A stretch of DNA of 64,000 nt from Chrysaora quinquecirrha (taxonomy: Eukaryota > Cnidaria > Scyphozoa > Semaeostomeae > Pelagiidae), in the NCBI GenBank assembly GCA_014526335.1, contig JACTAT010000029.1, positions 1,665,372-1,729,371 on the forward strand, read 5' to 3'. The notes under the pieces were generated by a model. The model was not told the origin of the DNA, made no database searches, and was given only the letters and a program-made list of their open reading frames with translations. Of this stretch, positions 24,174 through 34,229 are shown one piece after another. How positions within the stretch are numbered: the stretch's first letter is position 1; each line of letters opens with the position of its first letter. Made by a program: the position numbers and the translations under genes.

Positions 24174-25538
24174 TTAGTCTCTATTTACAATTTTTCCTTG
24201 CGCATATTCATTCAATATTGTTCTTATTGACAAGTCAGTAACTTCAGCTTCTTCTTCTTCACTGTGTTCATTAATATGCTCTGAAATCTCAACTGGATAT
24301 AAATGTACAATCGATCGTTTCAGCACTATAGATTTTCCGTTATTGTCTGTTGTTTTCACATCGGCTGCTCTAACAACTTCGTCCTGTCCAGGGTATAATT
24401 GAATGACCTTCCCCAATTTCCATTTCTGACGCGGAATTTTCTCTTTTTGTATTATGACGATATCTCCTTCTTTGATTTTTCTAAGAGTTTTAGATGAATA
24501 AACTTTGTGAAATTCTCTCAGGCTTGGAAGATATTCACGTTTAAATCTGTTCCAGAAATGCTGTAACAAAGATTTCAAGTATTCATTCCTTTTAACAATT
24601 CCATCTCTGTTCATTTTGATTGTCGCATCCTGACGTTGTAATTCATTTTGAGTAAGTAATCTTTTCCCGATAACTAGCGAAGATGGAGTTAAAGGTACGT
24701 CGGAAGTTTCGTCATACGTAAAAGTGAGCGGTCGCGAATTAATTACTCCCTCAACTTCAATTAATGCTGTCTCAAACTCTTCATAGGTTAATGATGCATT
24801 TCCGAGTATCTTTCTCAAACAATGCTTAACAAGCTTGATCATAATTTCAAAGAAACCTCCCCAAAAACTGGCTCGCGGTGGATTAAACTGCCATTTGATA
24901 TTTTGAGTAATTGCATAAGTTTGTACTTTTCTATCTTTGAAAGTTGATCCATTATCTGACACAATCAGTGATGGTATACCGCGACGAGCTTCAAATCGTT
25001 TCATACTTCTGATAAACGTAGAAGCTTGTAGATCTGGACATATCTCTAAATGGATAGCTCGTGAAACTGTACAGGTATACAAAGCGACGTACGCTTTATG
25101 CATTGTCACTTCGGTTCCAAATATATTCTTGACGAACACTGGTCCGGCAAAATCGACCCCAATTTTCTCAAATGCCATTTCAGTTTGTACCCGAAATTTC
25201 GGTAAAGGAGCCATATGTGAAACATTATACGATCTACCTTGTAACCGTTTGCAAATAACGCATTTTGATAACAAACTTTTCGTTATTTGACGACCCCTTA
25301 CGATCCAATATTTAGCTCTTATGTCAGCTAATGTCTCTCTGATTCCATTGTGCTTTACATTTTCTTGCGATTTGAAGATGATGAGTTTGGTTACATGATG
25401 TTCTCTTGGTAGTATTATAGGATGTTTAACCTCAAAAGATAAAGATGCATTGTGAATTCTGCCACCACATCTCAATAATCCATCCTCGTCAATAAACAAT
25501 TGCAGCTTCTCTTTGTTTTTTGCGAAATTTTTCTCCAA
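24174..25538 (-). CDS. pol: BEL/Pao integrase segment of pol
   Basis: A 454-residue open frame. An N-terminal zinc-binding region has the HH...CC pattern (His near 47-63, Cys 93 and Cys 96). The catalytic triad reads Asp129 (GVDFAGP), Asp195 (VSDNGS) and Glu231 (WGGFFE), with exactly 35 residues between the second Asp and the Glu. That is the D,D(35)E signature of retroviral-type integrases. The C-terminal part (about 350-400, KEGDIVIIQ...RQKWKLGKV) matches the DUF5641 region typical of BEL/Pao. It should be continuous with the RNase H frame upstream, but is in another frame. The two overlap at 25472-25538, consistent with a one-base indel at an A run. The Met start is therefore artificial. 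Confidence 0.93.
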   Translation of the reverse strand: MEKNFAKNKEKLQLFIDEDGLLRCGGRIHNASLSFEVKHPIILPREHHVTKLIIFKSQENVKHNGIRETLADIRAKYWIVRGRQITKSLLSKCVICKRLQGRSYNVSHMAPLPKFRVQTEMAFEKIGVDFAGPVFVKNIFGTEVTMHKAYVALYTCTVSRAIHLEICPDLQASTFIRSMKRFEARRGIPSLIVSDNGSTFKDRKVQTYAITQNIKWQFNPPRASFWGGFFEIMIKLVKHCLRKILGNASLTYEEFETALIEVEGVINSRPLTFTYDETSDVPLTPSSLVIGKRLLTQNELQRQDATIKMNRDGIVKRNEYLKSLLQHFWNRFKREYLPSLREFHKVYSSKTLRKIKEGDIVIIQKEKIPRQKWKLGKVIQLYPGQDEVVRAADVKTTDNNGKSIVLKRSIVHLYPVEISEHINEHSEEEEAEVTDLSIRTILNEYAQGKIVNRD

Positions 25539-26974
25539 AGAAAGAGTTTTTGCATTTCAATGGTCCAAAGAATTCTGGCCTGGTTAATGTCACAAATGTC
25601 AAGCGGTTGCAATTTTAGGTCCTTTCCTTCTGTTTTAGCTTTCAAGTTACTTACAAAATGCATTACATATGTGGTAACGCGATACAAATGGTCGACGTTG
25701 CTATAGTTTTCAGGATTGATAATGTTTTCAAGTTGGATATTACAAGACGAATGTGTTACCGTGTTTACAAACACATCAGAGAAATCCTTTCTAGGATTAG
25801 TTTTCAGTTCTTTATTTACACTGCCAATTATCTCGGCAGGAGGACTTTTCGCAATGCTGAAGTTCAAAATATTTGGCCATAGATCACGAGAATCATTCAA
25901 AAATGCAGGACCCTTCCACCATTTTTCACATTTTACAAGTTCTGATGTTTTCATCCCTCTAGAGGCAATATCACTAGGGTTATCTTGCGTCGGGATATAA
26001 TGCCATTTCGAACAATCAACCAGCTTTCTTATCTCAACAACACGATGTTGAACAAACTGGGAATACTCTTTGTCTTTCCCATATATCCACCAGAGTGCGA
26101 TTTGACTATCAAGCCAGCAAAAAACTTCATTCATCTTCACAACCCCTTCCAGGGCCTCCAAAATTGTCTTCACTAGCCGCGCAAGGATTAAAGCAGCCAT
26201 AAGCTCTAATCTGGGGATGGTTTCCCCTTTTAACGGTGCGATTCGAGTTTTTGAAGCAATCAAGTGCGAAGAGATTTTGCCATGCATATTCTCAATACGT
26301 AAATAAATTGAAGCTCCAAAAGCGTAAGTATTGGCATCGCCGAAAGCATGCAGTTGAATGGATTTAACTTCCGCTGAATCACAACCCAAAATAGGTCGAG
26401 ATATTTCAATAGGCATAGCATTATTTACATCATCGGTAATAGCTCTCCATTTCTCAGCTATTTCAGGAGACAACTCAGAGTCCCAAGCAACTTTCTCTTT
26501 ACACAAGTCTTGAAAAATATGCTTCATTGGAACTACTATTGGAGACAATAATCCCAATGGGTCATACAGCTTGGAGGTTGTGCTAAGAATATCCCTTTTT
26601 GTTGGGTTCGACGGTGTAGACTGAATGGCTTGAGAAAAATCAAACTTGAAGCAATCGGAAGATTTATTCCAGAACAATCCAAGAACTTTTATTTCATTTT
26701 CAACACATGGAATTTTGCTAGCAAGTTTCGAAAATGTTTCATCTTCCTCTGCTACAGTAGCATTGGCTTCTGAGTTTTGCATAAAGCAATTTGGGTCATG
26801 GATGTTTTCTTGTTGCTCGATATCTTTCATTAATTGTTCGTTATTCGAACAAAATTTTCTCATATTAAAACCTCCAAGTTTAAAACAATGCTTCAATTTT
26901 TTGTACACTTCGAAAGCTTGTTCAAGTGATTCACACGAGTAAACAAAGTCATCGACATATAAAGATTTCAACAC
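25472..26974 (-). CDS. pol: BEL/Pao reverse transcriptase C-part, A17 region and RNase H
   Basis: A 500-residue frame opening with the RT catalytic YVDD box (residues 6-9). It then has the Pao-specific region with STTSKLYDPLGLLSP (Pfam A17/Pao-type). RNase H follows, with its acidic residues in HAFGDA, RLELMAA, WLDSQ and NPSDIASRG. It belongs downstream of the RT fingers/palm encoded in 26949-27668. A frame change just before YVDD separates them, so the apparent Met start is artificial. The product copies element RNA into DNA and degrades the template. Confidence 0.92.
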   Translation of the reverse strand: MLKSLYVDDFVYSCESLEQAFEVYKKLKHCFKLGGFNMRKFCSNNEQLMKDIEQQENIHDPNCFMQNSEANATVAEEDETFSKLASKIPCVENEIKVLGLFWNKSSDCFKFDFSQAIQSTPSNPTKRDILSTTSKLYDPLGLLSPIVVPMKHIFQDLCKEKVAWDSELSPEIAEKWRAITDDVNNAMPIEISRPILGCDSAEVKSIQLHAFGDANTYAFGASIYLRIENMHGKISSHLIASKTRIAPLKGETIPRLELMAALILARLVKTILEALEGVVKMNEVFCWLDSQIALWWIYGKDKEYSQFVQHRVVEIRKLVDCSKWHYIPTQDNPSDIASRGMKTSELVKCEKWWKGPAFLNDSRDLWPNILNFSIAKSPPAEIIGSVNKELKTNPRKDFSDVFVNTVTHSSCNIQLENIINPENYSNVDHLYRVTTYVMHFVSNLKAKTEGKDLKLQPLDICDINQARILWTIEMQKLFLWRKISQKTKRSCNCLLTRMDY

Positions 26975-27668
26975 TTGTCGAACAATTCTTTGTCGTTTCT
27001 ACGAATTTTGTCAGATGAGATCTTATCACTCCGTTAAGTACGAACAGCGAGCTTACAAGGCCGAAGACTAGTGACGCGAATCGATATAATACAATTTCTG
27101 GGTTTTCCTTGTTTACATTGTCCACCCACAGAAATCTAAGAAAGTCTCTTTCACCTGGAGTAATGCCGATGTTTAGAAATGCCTTTTCGATGTCAGCCAG
27201 TAAAACCGTCTTCTTCATTCGAAATCGAAGCAATATTTCAAAAATAAGAGGTGTTAAAGCTGGACCAGCGTACATGCAATCATTCAAACTGACCTCGTTT
27301 TGAAGTTTACTGCTTGCGTCGTAAACAATGCGTACCCGAGTGGTACTTTTATCAAGGCGAACAACTTCCCTGTGAGGTAGGTAGTGAATGTTCCTTGCCT
27401 CTAAACTGGTTGTGTCATTTGCAACCTTTTCAATTATCCCTTTTTCAAGTTGTTCCCGAATAATGTTTTCATATTCAGCTAGAATTTCTGGCTGGTTGCC
27501 CAGTCTTTTTAGCAATGTTTCCAATCGTTTCTTGGACATAGAAAAATTATCAGGAATTTGAGGGTGATCTTCCTTAAATGGCAATGAAACATTGTATTTT
27601 CCTTCTTTAAATTCTAAATTCCTGACAAAATTCTCATAAACAGGTGTTTCTTCCTGTTTTATTCCCAA
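26949..27668 (-). CDS. pol: BEL/Pao reverse transcriptase N-part
   Basis: A 239-residue frame with the Pao RT lead-in (LPHREVVR, VRIVYDASS), the first catalytic Asp in LLADIEKAF (Asp159) and the FGLVSS region. It runs out of frame a few codons before the YVDD box, which continues in the next frame. At its start it overlaps the protease frame by ten bases, with a likely one-base contraction of a T run at the FWD-type junction. Confidence 0.9.
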   Translation of the reverse strand: MGIKQEETPVYENFVRNLEFKEGKYNVSLPFKEDHPQIPDNFSMSKKRLETLLKRLGNQPEILAEYENIIREQLEKGIIEKVANDTTSLEARNIHYLPHREVVRLDKSTTRVRIVYDASSKLQNEVSLNDCMYAGPALTPLIFEILLRFRMKKTVLLADIEKAFLNIGITPGERDFLRFLWVDNVNKENPEIVLYRFASLVFGLVSSLFVLNGVIRSHLTKFVETTKNCSTSVEIFICR

Positions 27669-28240
27669 TGTTTCATAGTCCCAAAATTTTTTAGGTTTTC
27701 ATTGACAGACTTGTTACAATCATAACTTTCAATTTTCATAACATGAGTTTCAACAAACGTTACACCTACATCATGGCTTGTTTTAGGGCAACCATATATA
27801 GGTCCGTTCAAAATATATCCAAGCCGTGTATTTATGGCGATTGGCCCCCCAATTTCTTCATCACCTCTTACAGTTTGTCCATGAACAAACATCCAGTAAT
27901 TATCGCTGCCTATCAATACATCAATTACCAAAGGTTCATCACCATGGCATTCATCAGCTAAAATTAATCCTTTCAAATGTGGATAATTAGATACAGCAAA
28001 GGTAGTGTTCTGTGACTTTAATGGACTACAGATAACTGGCACTGAATATGCATTAATGGTAATGTATTCACCATCACTGCATATTACTGTCAATTGTACA
28101 ATATTGCTTCTTTGTACTATGGGGGTTTCATTTCCAAAGGTCTTGATAATAATATTTTCACTACCAATGATAGGTAACTTTAAAGCATTAGCAATCTTAT
28201 TGCTAATATAAGATTTCTGGGCCCCAGAGTCAAATAACAT
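27659..28240 (-). CDS. pol: BEL/Pao aspartic protease segment
   Basis: A 193-residue frame beginning at the active-site FDSGAQKSYI (DSG triad), followed by DVLIGSDNYW and the INTRLGYILNGP stretch of DUF1758-type retropepsins. It would process the gag-pol polyprotein. It overlaps the gag frame upstream (28180-28240) in a different frame. Confidence 0.88.
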   Translation of the reverse strand: MLFDSGAQKSYISNKIANALKLPIIGSENIIIKTFGNETPIVQRSNIVQLTVICSDGEYITINAYSVPVICSPLKSQNTTFAVSNYPHLKGLILADECHGDEPLVIDVLIGSDNYWMFVHGQTVRGDEEIGGPIAINTRLGYILNGPIYGCPKTSHDVGVTFVETHVMKIESYDCNKSVNENLKNFGTMKHWE

Positions 28241-29709
28241 GTGTACACTAGCCTAGCAGGATTGCTAACATTATTCGGTGCTGCAATTTTTGCCTTTGCA
28301 GTTTGAAGCAGGATATTTTGATTCTGTCCCACATGCCCAACATGAGTTTGTCCTTGGCTAGATTTAGCAACTGCATTATTGCTCCCTTGATTATTATCGG
28401 TAACCGCAGTGCCTGCAGGTGATCTAGAAAATGCACCACAAAGAGCAACATGATGCCTTTTCTCACACTTAAAACATTTACCATTCGAGGGGCATTTAGA
28501 TGGCAGATGACCTGTCTTTAGACATACAAAACATTTGCCCTTTTCCATCACAATTTTTTTTCTAACTGCAGGCTCTGTTATTTTACCACATGAGGAGGAA
28601 GAATGATTTTCTTTACAAAAGATACAAAATCGAAATGGTTTCCTGTTGAAAGGAGTGTTACCAACCTGTAACACAGCTGTTGTTGAAGGCTGCTGTAATT
28701 TCCTGGGCGGACTTATTTTTGCAATGGTGGCCCCTCCATTCTTTGTTGTCAACTGACACTTTTCTCTAATTTGTAATTCTGCCTTAAATGACTTTAAAAC
28801 TTCGTCCAATTTCCATGTATCACTTGTCAAGTTCCTTGTGATAATGATTCTAAGATCTTCAGGGAGCTTTGCCATCAAAGTGGGTGTTAAAAATATACCA
28901 TATGAATCTTCTTGTATTCCCATTGTTCCAAGACTCCGAATTATCACTTCAGTTTTATCATAAAGAGCACGCAAGCTAGCTACATCATTGCTACCAAAAA
29001 CAGGGGTAATTTCACAAGAGACTCCATATGGCTTGAAATAATTACTTGTGTAGATCCAAATCTATCTTTGAGAATTTCTAATGCTTCCTTGTCGTTTTTT
29101 TCTGTCCTTGCAAGGCCTGAAATAGAATCACGTGCAGGTCCCTCCAAAAGTGAATACAAATAATTAAATTTCATAACTGCAGATAACCTGTCATCTGAGT
29201 TAACAGCAGAGTCAAAAATATCCCAGAAGGATGTCCATTCTGATGCATCACCACCAAAATGAGGAAGAGATAAAATTTAGGCAGACTGACTGCTCTAGAG
29301 CTACTTGATGCTGCTGAGCTTGAGTTGAAAACAGTAGAGGTATTTCCGTCATTCTGAGAGGCAACAGAAATATTTCTGTCATTTTGAGCAGCACTGTCCT
29401 TCTCCTGGTCCTTGAGGTAACCCTAAATTTCACATATTGCTTCCTCGATTCCAGAGTCAAAATCCAATGCCTCTGCAACATCTTTTTCGATAAGATTCTC
29501 GTCCAAAAGTTCAGCAATTTCTGCATCCATCTGGGTTAATTCTGTTTGCCGCTTAAGCAAAGTTCTCCGAAAAGATTCGAGTTTTTCTTGGACTCTTGCG
29601 ACAGCGATGTGACTTCTTCAGAAGATATTTCTTTCACAGACGTCATAATTTTCCTAATATTCAACCGGTGGCCATTTCGTGATTGTATTTTTTTCTTTAC
29701 GTCAGCCAT
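28180..29709 (-). pseudogene. gag: BEL/Pao gag, several frame breaks
   Basis: The likely start is the ATG at 29709 (MADVKKK), about 20 bases after the primer-binding site. The frame breaks near 29590 (A run), meets a stop near 29420, and breaks again near 28985 (C run). The 3' part (28180-28974) is open and carries three zinc-knuckle-like motifs. Two of these are clear CX2C...H...C knuckles (CFVCLKTGHLPSKC and CFKCEKRHHVALC). The middle (28980-29174, LLEGPARDSISGL) is typical DUF1759 gag. Role: particle assembly and RNA packaging. Confidence 0.88.
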
Positions 29710-29727
29710 TTTCTTGCTTCCCTTCCT

Positions 29728-29745
29728 TCCCGGGTCACGGCACCA
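29728..29745 (-). other. BEL primer-binding site
   Basis: On the minus strand TGGTGCCGTGACCCGGG follows the LTR terminal CA without a gap. It is a tRNA 3'-end complement in the expected place. The priming tRNA was not identified. Confidence 0.75.
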
Positions 29746-30056
29746 TGATGAATATAACACAATATTCACGATATTTACGATATATGGTTTCTGAAGATCA
29801 AGTGGTTCATCAATGAAAACACCAAGTTTAGATTTTGCAATGTAGACTCATATTCCAAATTACTTACAAGAGATTCAATTTCAACAAGAATAAAATACTG
29901 TTCATACAAGAATTCAAAGTTCATCATCCAGATTCTCCAACGCCCACATTCCAAGTTTTTCAAAAGCTCAATTCTCTGCCTCGTGGCGTTATTTCAAAAT
30001 GCCAATCAAACGGTTGTATTTCAGTCCAAGACGAGGTTGACCTCGCAAATCCAACA
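29746..30056 (-). repeat. BEL 5' LTR
   Basis: 311 bp with TG...CA ends, a direct partner of 23737-24043. Identical in layout to a third LTR copy at 31312-31622 created by the local tandem duplication. Confidence 0.93.
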
Positions 30057-30597
30057 AGCCTTCTTTGGGATTTTGAATAGAACTAGCACTACTGATACTG
30101 ATGCACTTCAGTAACAAATGAATCTTCTATGACTTGGAAATATCATGTGGAAAACATTTTTGGAAAAACCAGTAAAGCATTGGGGTTTATAAGGAGAAAC
30201 CTCAAACATTGCCCATAGGAAATGAAAGTACAAGTTAATAAGACACTCGTGCGTCTTCTCTTGGAGGATCTGGGATCCTTATGTTAAAAACCAGATCCAA
30301 GCTATAGAGAAGGTACAGAGAAGAGCCGTCCGCTTTGACTCCATTTTCAATGAACGTGAACCTGGTTGTATGACTGCCCAGATGAAAAGGCTAGAGATAC
30401 CAACACTACAGGACAGAAGAAAGCAATTCAAAAATATCATAAACAACAATTCTGCTTTAAAAGCTCCCTTCTGTGTTTTCAGAAACTAGCAAGCACAAGG
30501 CAATGCAGCTATAAAACAGTGAAACATTTGTACAATTTGTATGCAAGACAGAGCCATGCAGAAACAGTTTCTTTCCAGAACGATAAAGGATTGTAGT
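30057..30597 (+). pseudogene. LINE reverse transcriptase C-terminal fragment (right of BEL insertion)
   Basis: Continues the FADD-containing fragment at 23709-23736. Despite stops and shifts, it shows the conserved RT tail: LGFIRRNLKHC, then WDPYVKNQIQAIEKVQRRAVRF, then TAQMKRLEIPTLQDRRKQF. This is the thumb/connection signature of CR1/Jockey-type non-LTR retrotransposons. The element was interrupted by the BEL insertion directly behind its catalytic box. Confidence 0.75.
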
Positions 30598-31311
30598 GGG
30601 GGGGCGTGGCAGATTAGGGTTCGGGTCTTCTAAAATTTTTCAATTTTAGATCATCATCTACCACTGTGCCAAGTTTATGTTAGCATCACAAGGTGCACGC
30701 AAGCTAGCTACATCATTGCTACCAAAACAGGGGTAATTTCACAAGAGACTCCATATGGCTTGAAATAATTACTTGTGTAGATCCAAATCTATCTTTGAGA
30801 ATTTCTAATGCTTCCTTGTCGTTTTTTCTGTCCTTGCAAGGCCTGAAATAGAATCACGTGCAGGTCCCTCCAAAAGTGAATACAAATAATTAAATTTCAT
30901 AACTGCAGATAACCTGTCATCTGAGTTAACAGCAGAGTCAAAAATATCATTTTGAGCAGCACTGTCCTTCTCCTGGTCCTTGAGGTAACCCTAAATTTCA
31001 CATATTGCTTCCTCGATTCCAGAGTCAAAATCCAATGCCTCTGCAACATCTTTTTCGATAAGATTCTCGTCCAAAAGTTCAGCAATTTCTGCATCCATCT
31101 GGGTTAATTCTGTTTGCCGCTTAAGCAAAGTTCTCCGAAAAGATTCGAGTTTTTCTTGGACTCTTGCGACAGCGATGTGACTTCTTCAGAAGATATTTCT
31201 TTCACAGACGTCATAATTTTCCTAATATTCAACCGGTGGCCATTTCGTGATTGTATTTTTTCTTTACGTCAGCCATTTTCTTGCTTCCTTCCTTCCCGGG
31301 TCACGGCACCA

Positions 31312-31622
31312 TGATGAATATAACACAATATTCACGATATTTACGATATATGGTTTCTGAAGATCAAGTGGTTCATCAATGAAAACACCAAGTTTAGATT
31401 TTGCAATGTAGACTCATATTCCAAATTACTTACAAGAGATTCAATTTCAACAAGAATAAAATACTGTTCATACAAGAATTCAAAGTTCATCATCCAGATT
31501 CTCCAACGCCCACATTCCAAGTTTTTCAAAAGCTCAATTCTCTGCCTCGTGGCGTTATTTCAAAATGCCAATCAAACGGTTGTATTTCAGTCCAAGACGA
31601 GGTTGACCTCGCAAATCCAACA
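31312..31622 (-). repeat. Orphan BEL LTR in duplicated copy B
   Basis: 311 bp matching the 5' LTR at 29746-30056, including the adjacent primer-binding site and the AGCCT target duplication. It is a by-product of tandem duplication, not a separate insertion. Confidence 0.88.
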
Positions 31623-32160
31623 AGCCTTCTTTGGGATTTTGAATAGAACTAGCACTACTGATACTGATGCACTTCAGTAACAAATGAATCTTCTATGACT
31701 TGGAAATATCATGTGGAAAACATTTTGGAAAACCAGTAAAGCATTGGGGTTTATAAGGAGAAACCTCAAACATTGCCCATAGGAAATGAAAGTACAAGTT
31801 AATAAGACACTCGTGCGTCTTCTCTTGGAGGATCTGGGATCCTTATGTTAAAAACCAGATCCAAGCTATAGAGAAGGTACAGAGAAGAGCCGTCCGCTTT
31901 GACTCCATTTTCAATGAACGTGAACCTGGTTGTATGACTGCCCAGATGAAAAGGCTAGAGATACCAACACTACAGGACAGAAGAAAGCAATTCAAAAATA
32001 TCATAAACAAAAATTCTGCTTTAAAAGCTCCCTTCTGCGTTTTCAGAAACTAGCAAGCACAAGTCAATGCAGCTATAAAACAGTGAAACATTTGTACAAT
32101 TTGTATGCAAGACAGAGCCATGCAGAAACAGTTTCTTTCCAGAACGATAAAGGATTGTAG
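31623..32160 (+). pseudogene. LINE reverse transcriptase tail, duplicated copy
   Basis: Second copy of the fragment at 30057-30597, with a few substitutions and one-base indels. No independent function is expected. Confidence 0.7.
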
Positions 32161-32174
32161 TGGGAGGGGGGGGG

Positions 32175-32290
32175 CATCATGTGTTTGTCATCATGTGTTT
32201 GAAATTTAAGTTTGGTTAATCATGTGTTTGTCATCATGTGTTTGAAATTTAATCATAGTTGTCATCATGTGTTTGAAATTTAAGTTTGGA
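32175..32290. repeat. Minisatellite
   Basis: About three imperfect units containing TCATCATGTGTTTG followed by AAATTTAAGTTTGG, immediately after the G-run border of tandem copy B. Confidence 0.7.
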
Positions 32291-32358
32291 TGATATGTTG
32301 TTACCAGTGGTATATTTTCCTTTTTTCGTTGCGGTGCTGGACCTTGTAATTTGGCACG

Positions 32359-32976
32359 ATGAAAAGCTTGACGAATTTTCCCTATAGGATATTTATGATG
32401 ACAACTATTTCCAATCTACTCAAAAACATCTCAGAACCAAACACAAAGGACAAATTCAAAAATATCACACCAATGTTAGCCTTCAAACAACCACCTAATC
32501 TTTCTTCTATTTTAACAAAAGCAAAGTTCAGTTCAGTAAATCAACCCCCAATTCAGTCTGTGCCTGGTATCAAACTTTGTTCAAACAATAGATGTAAACT
32601 TTGTAAGCTCTACCTACAACCTGTGAACAGTTTCAAAACAGCGAACGGAACAGTATGGAATATAAAATCAGAAATAACATGCGCAAGCAAAAATGTAATA
32701 TATTTCCTATCATGCAATTCGGGCAATGGCATCACAAACTATATTGGGCAAACGACGAATCTAAAAAATCGAATGAACAATCACATATCAGAATCAAGAA
32801 CGGGAATTTCGACTTGCAATTTTCCAAAACACGTTTTTTCTTGTGGAACATCAAATCACAGTCTTCAAGAACCTTTTTTTAAAATATTTGTTTTTATGAA
32901 ATTAACTGACTCACGCCTCTTACTTAACTACGAAGATAAACTTTTCAAAGCCGGACATGCCGTTATGAACTCATAG
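32359..32976 (+). CDS. Penelope-like element endonuclease (GIY-YIG), 5'-truncated
   Basis: A 205-residue open frame matching the C-terminal region of Penelope-like elements. It has the RPPNL-type lead-in (PPNLSSILTKAKF, 45-57) and a cysteine cluster Cys74-X4-Cys79-X2-Cys82. The GIY-YIG strand follows as NVIYFLSC (112-119), YIGQT (128-132) and then NLKNRMNNH. The reverse transcriptase that should precede it is missing, so the Met is probably not the native start. About 84 bases after the stop lies a hammerhead-like motif (33060-33100), a known companion of these elements. The nuclease nicks DNA for target-primed reverse transcription. Confidence 0.75.
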   Translation: MKSLTNFPYRIFMMTTISNLLKNISEPNTKDKFKNITPMLAFKQPPNLSSILTKAKFSSVNQPPIQSVPGIKLCSNNRCKLCKLYLQPVNSFKTANGTVWNIKSEITCASKNVIYFLSCNSGNGITNYIGQTTNLKNRMNNHISESRTGISTCNFPKHVFSCGTSNHSLQEPFFKIFVFMKLTDSRLLLNYEDKLFKAGHAVMNS

Positions 32977-33059
32977 TAACTGTTGTTTCCTGTGTTGATA
33001 ATTACATTTTTTGTAAACATATTTAGTTTTTCAAGCTCTAACATTAAAATCATTCAAGT

Positions 33060-33100
33060 CACACTCCGATGAGAACGTAGGTTCGAAAGGCCTCAGTGTG
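33060..33100 (+). ncRNA. Hammerhead-ribozyme-like motif A
   Basis: Stem I is CACACT (33060-33065) with AGTGTG (33095-33100), 6 bp and perfect. The core CCGATGA at 33066-33072 differs from CUGANGA only by C for the invariant U4. Stem II is GAAC/GTTC with a GTAG loop (33073-33084), then GAAA (33085-33088). A four-base palindromic loop GGCC, T (pairing with the last A) and C at the expected cleavage site follow. Minimal hammerheads with a one-pair helix III are known from Penelope-like elements. The U4 change predicts weak or no cleavage. Confidence 0.5.
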
Positions 33101-33172
33101 CCAAAAAATCTTGTCTATTTTTTTTGCCTCCGCTCTCTATAGTATCCAAGTTTTAGTATAAACATATTTTAC

Positions 33173-33175
<3 letters not shown>

Positions 33176-33237
<62 letters not shown>
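33176..33237. repeat. (TA)n microsatellite
   Basis: About 30 uninterrupted TA units lying between the two oppositely oriented hammerhead-like motifs. Confidence 0.95.
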
Positions 33238-33241
<4 letters not shown>

Positions 33242-33301
33242 TATTATTTGAACGAAATATATTCGGCAAGAAGGAAATGTAGAAATAAACGAAAACTTTT
33301 T

Positions 33302-33339
33302 GGCTAACTAGTTTCGGCGTGTCCGCCTTCCTCAGAGCC
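33302..33339 (-). ncRNA. Hammerhead-ribozyme-like motif B
   Basis: Read on the minus strand: stem I GGCT/AGCC, core CTGAGGA, an extra A, stem II GGCG/CGCC with loop GACA, GAAA, palindromic loop CTAG, T, T, then the stem I partner. All conserved core residues are present. The one deviation is the single extra A between the core and stem II. The same extra A occurs in motifs C and D. Confidence 0.45.
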
Positions 33340-34229
33340 TTTTTTTTAAAATGAAATATTCAAATTTACAATCTAATTTTGATTACGTAAAATTAATACA
33401 TTAGACGTCATATAGTTATTCTACGCCGCATGATAATCAAAATGGTAACCCAAGTGGTGAACGAAATAAGCGGGTAGAAAGGTGTTTACAAATTACCGAA
33501 TACATCCTGTTAGGTACTGTGATACATATTTTAATAAATTTTTAATTGCCATTTTTGATGACGTCATAAATTTTGGGGACTTGGGGCACATTTGGGTTGG
33601 GGTCTCAGCGGATTTTTCAACTTTGGGTCATGATCTACCACTTTGCCAAGATTCCTGCTGGTATCACAAAGTGCAAAATTGTTCCAGTTATAGCCCCAAA
33701 TACTGGGATACGTGCTCTAAGCAATGAAATTTTAGATCTGCAAGTATTTTAACTCTTTTTTATAGATTAGATTTGTAATTTTATAATCTGACTATTGGGA
33801 CTTTACTTTCCTTTTGTGTTTTAGACACCTCTGCGTTGATGCCGTAGGGCTTTGCAAATTATTTTTGTAGATGTCGATGTAGACGTAGCTTTGACAACAT
33901 TTATTTGATTTTTGATAATATTTCACTGTTAGTTAGAAATATACTCTCCTAAAGAAGTATCAATTTAAAGATATTATAGATTTTTGATAACAAAATTTGT
34001 TTTGTTTCTAGATCTCTAGGCCGAAATGGTCCTAAATCTATTATCTTTATCTTTATCTTAATCGATTTCCACAAAATCCTAATATCAAATTTAATATAGA
34101 GCAGGAAAATAAATCGATAAAGGTTTTCATCAGCCCCCATTAATTCAACCTACCGTAAAAAAACTTACACAGGGTTGCTCACTAACTTTTCTAGATTCAC
34201 CTCGTTTCCATATAAAATAGTAATTGTGG

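Larger units (their letters stand above)
23737..30056 (-). mobile_element. BEL/Pao LTR retrotransposon, near full length
   Basis: About 6.3 kb, flanked by a perfect 5-bp target duplication AGCCT (23732-23736 and 30057-30061). The LTRs (311 and 307 bp) start TGTTGG and end TTCATCA. A primer-binding-site-like TGGTGCCGTGACCCGGG abuts the 5' LTR, and a purine-rich tract abuts the 3' LTR. The coding order is gag with zinc knuckles, aspartic protease, reverse transcriptase, RNase H with a Pao A17-type region, and integrase. The frame is broken at several points, mostly at mononucleotide runs. The LTRs differ by about six or seven substitutions and a 4-base indel. It sits inside a LINE. Confidence 0.95.
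28967..30604. repeat. Tandem duplication, copy A (BEL 5' end + LINE flank)
   Basis: Starts GCACGCAAGCTAGC and ends in a G run after GATTGTAGTGG. It spans the 5' part of BEL gag, the primer site, the LTR, the target duplication and the LINE tail. It is repeated at 30695-32164. Confidence 0.9.
30695..32164. repeat. Tandem duplication, copy B
   Basis: Near-identical to 28967-30604, but lacks 158 bp of gag (corresponding to 29223-29380, with a two-base TC microhomology at the junction). It has several one-base run-length differences. It contains an orphan BEL 5' LTR (31312-31622). Confidence 0.9.

Noticed and set aside
24937..25290. Plus-strand ORFs opposite the BEL pol region
   Set aside because: They are antisense shadows of the well-supported minus-strand pol frames.
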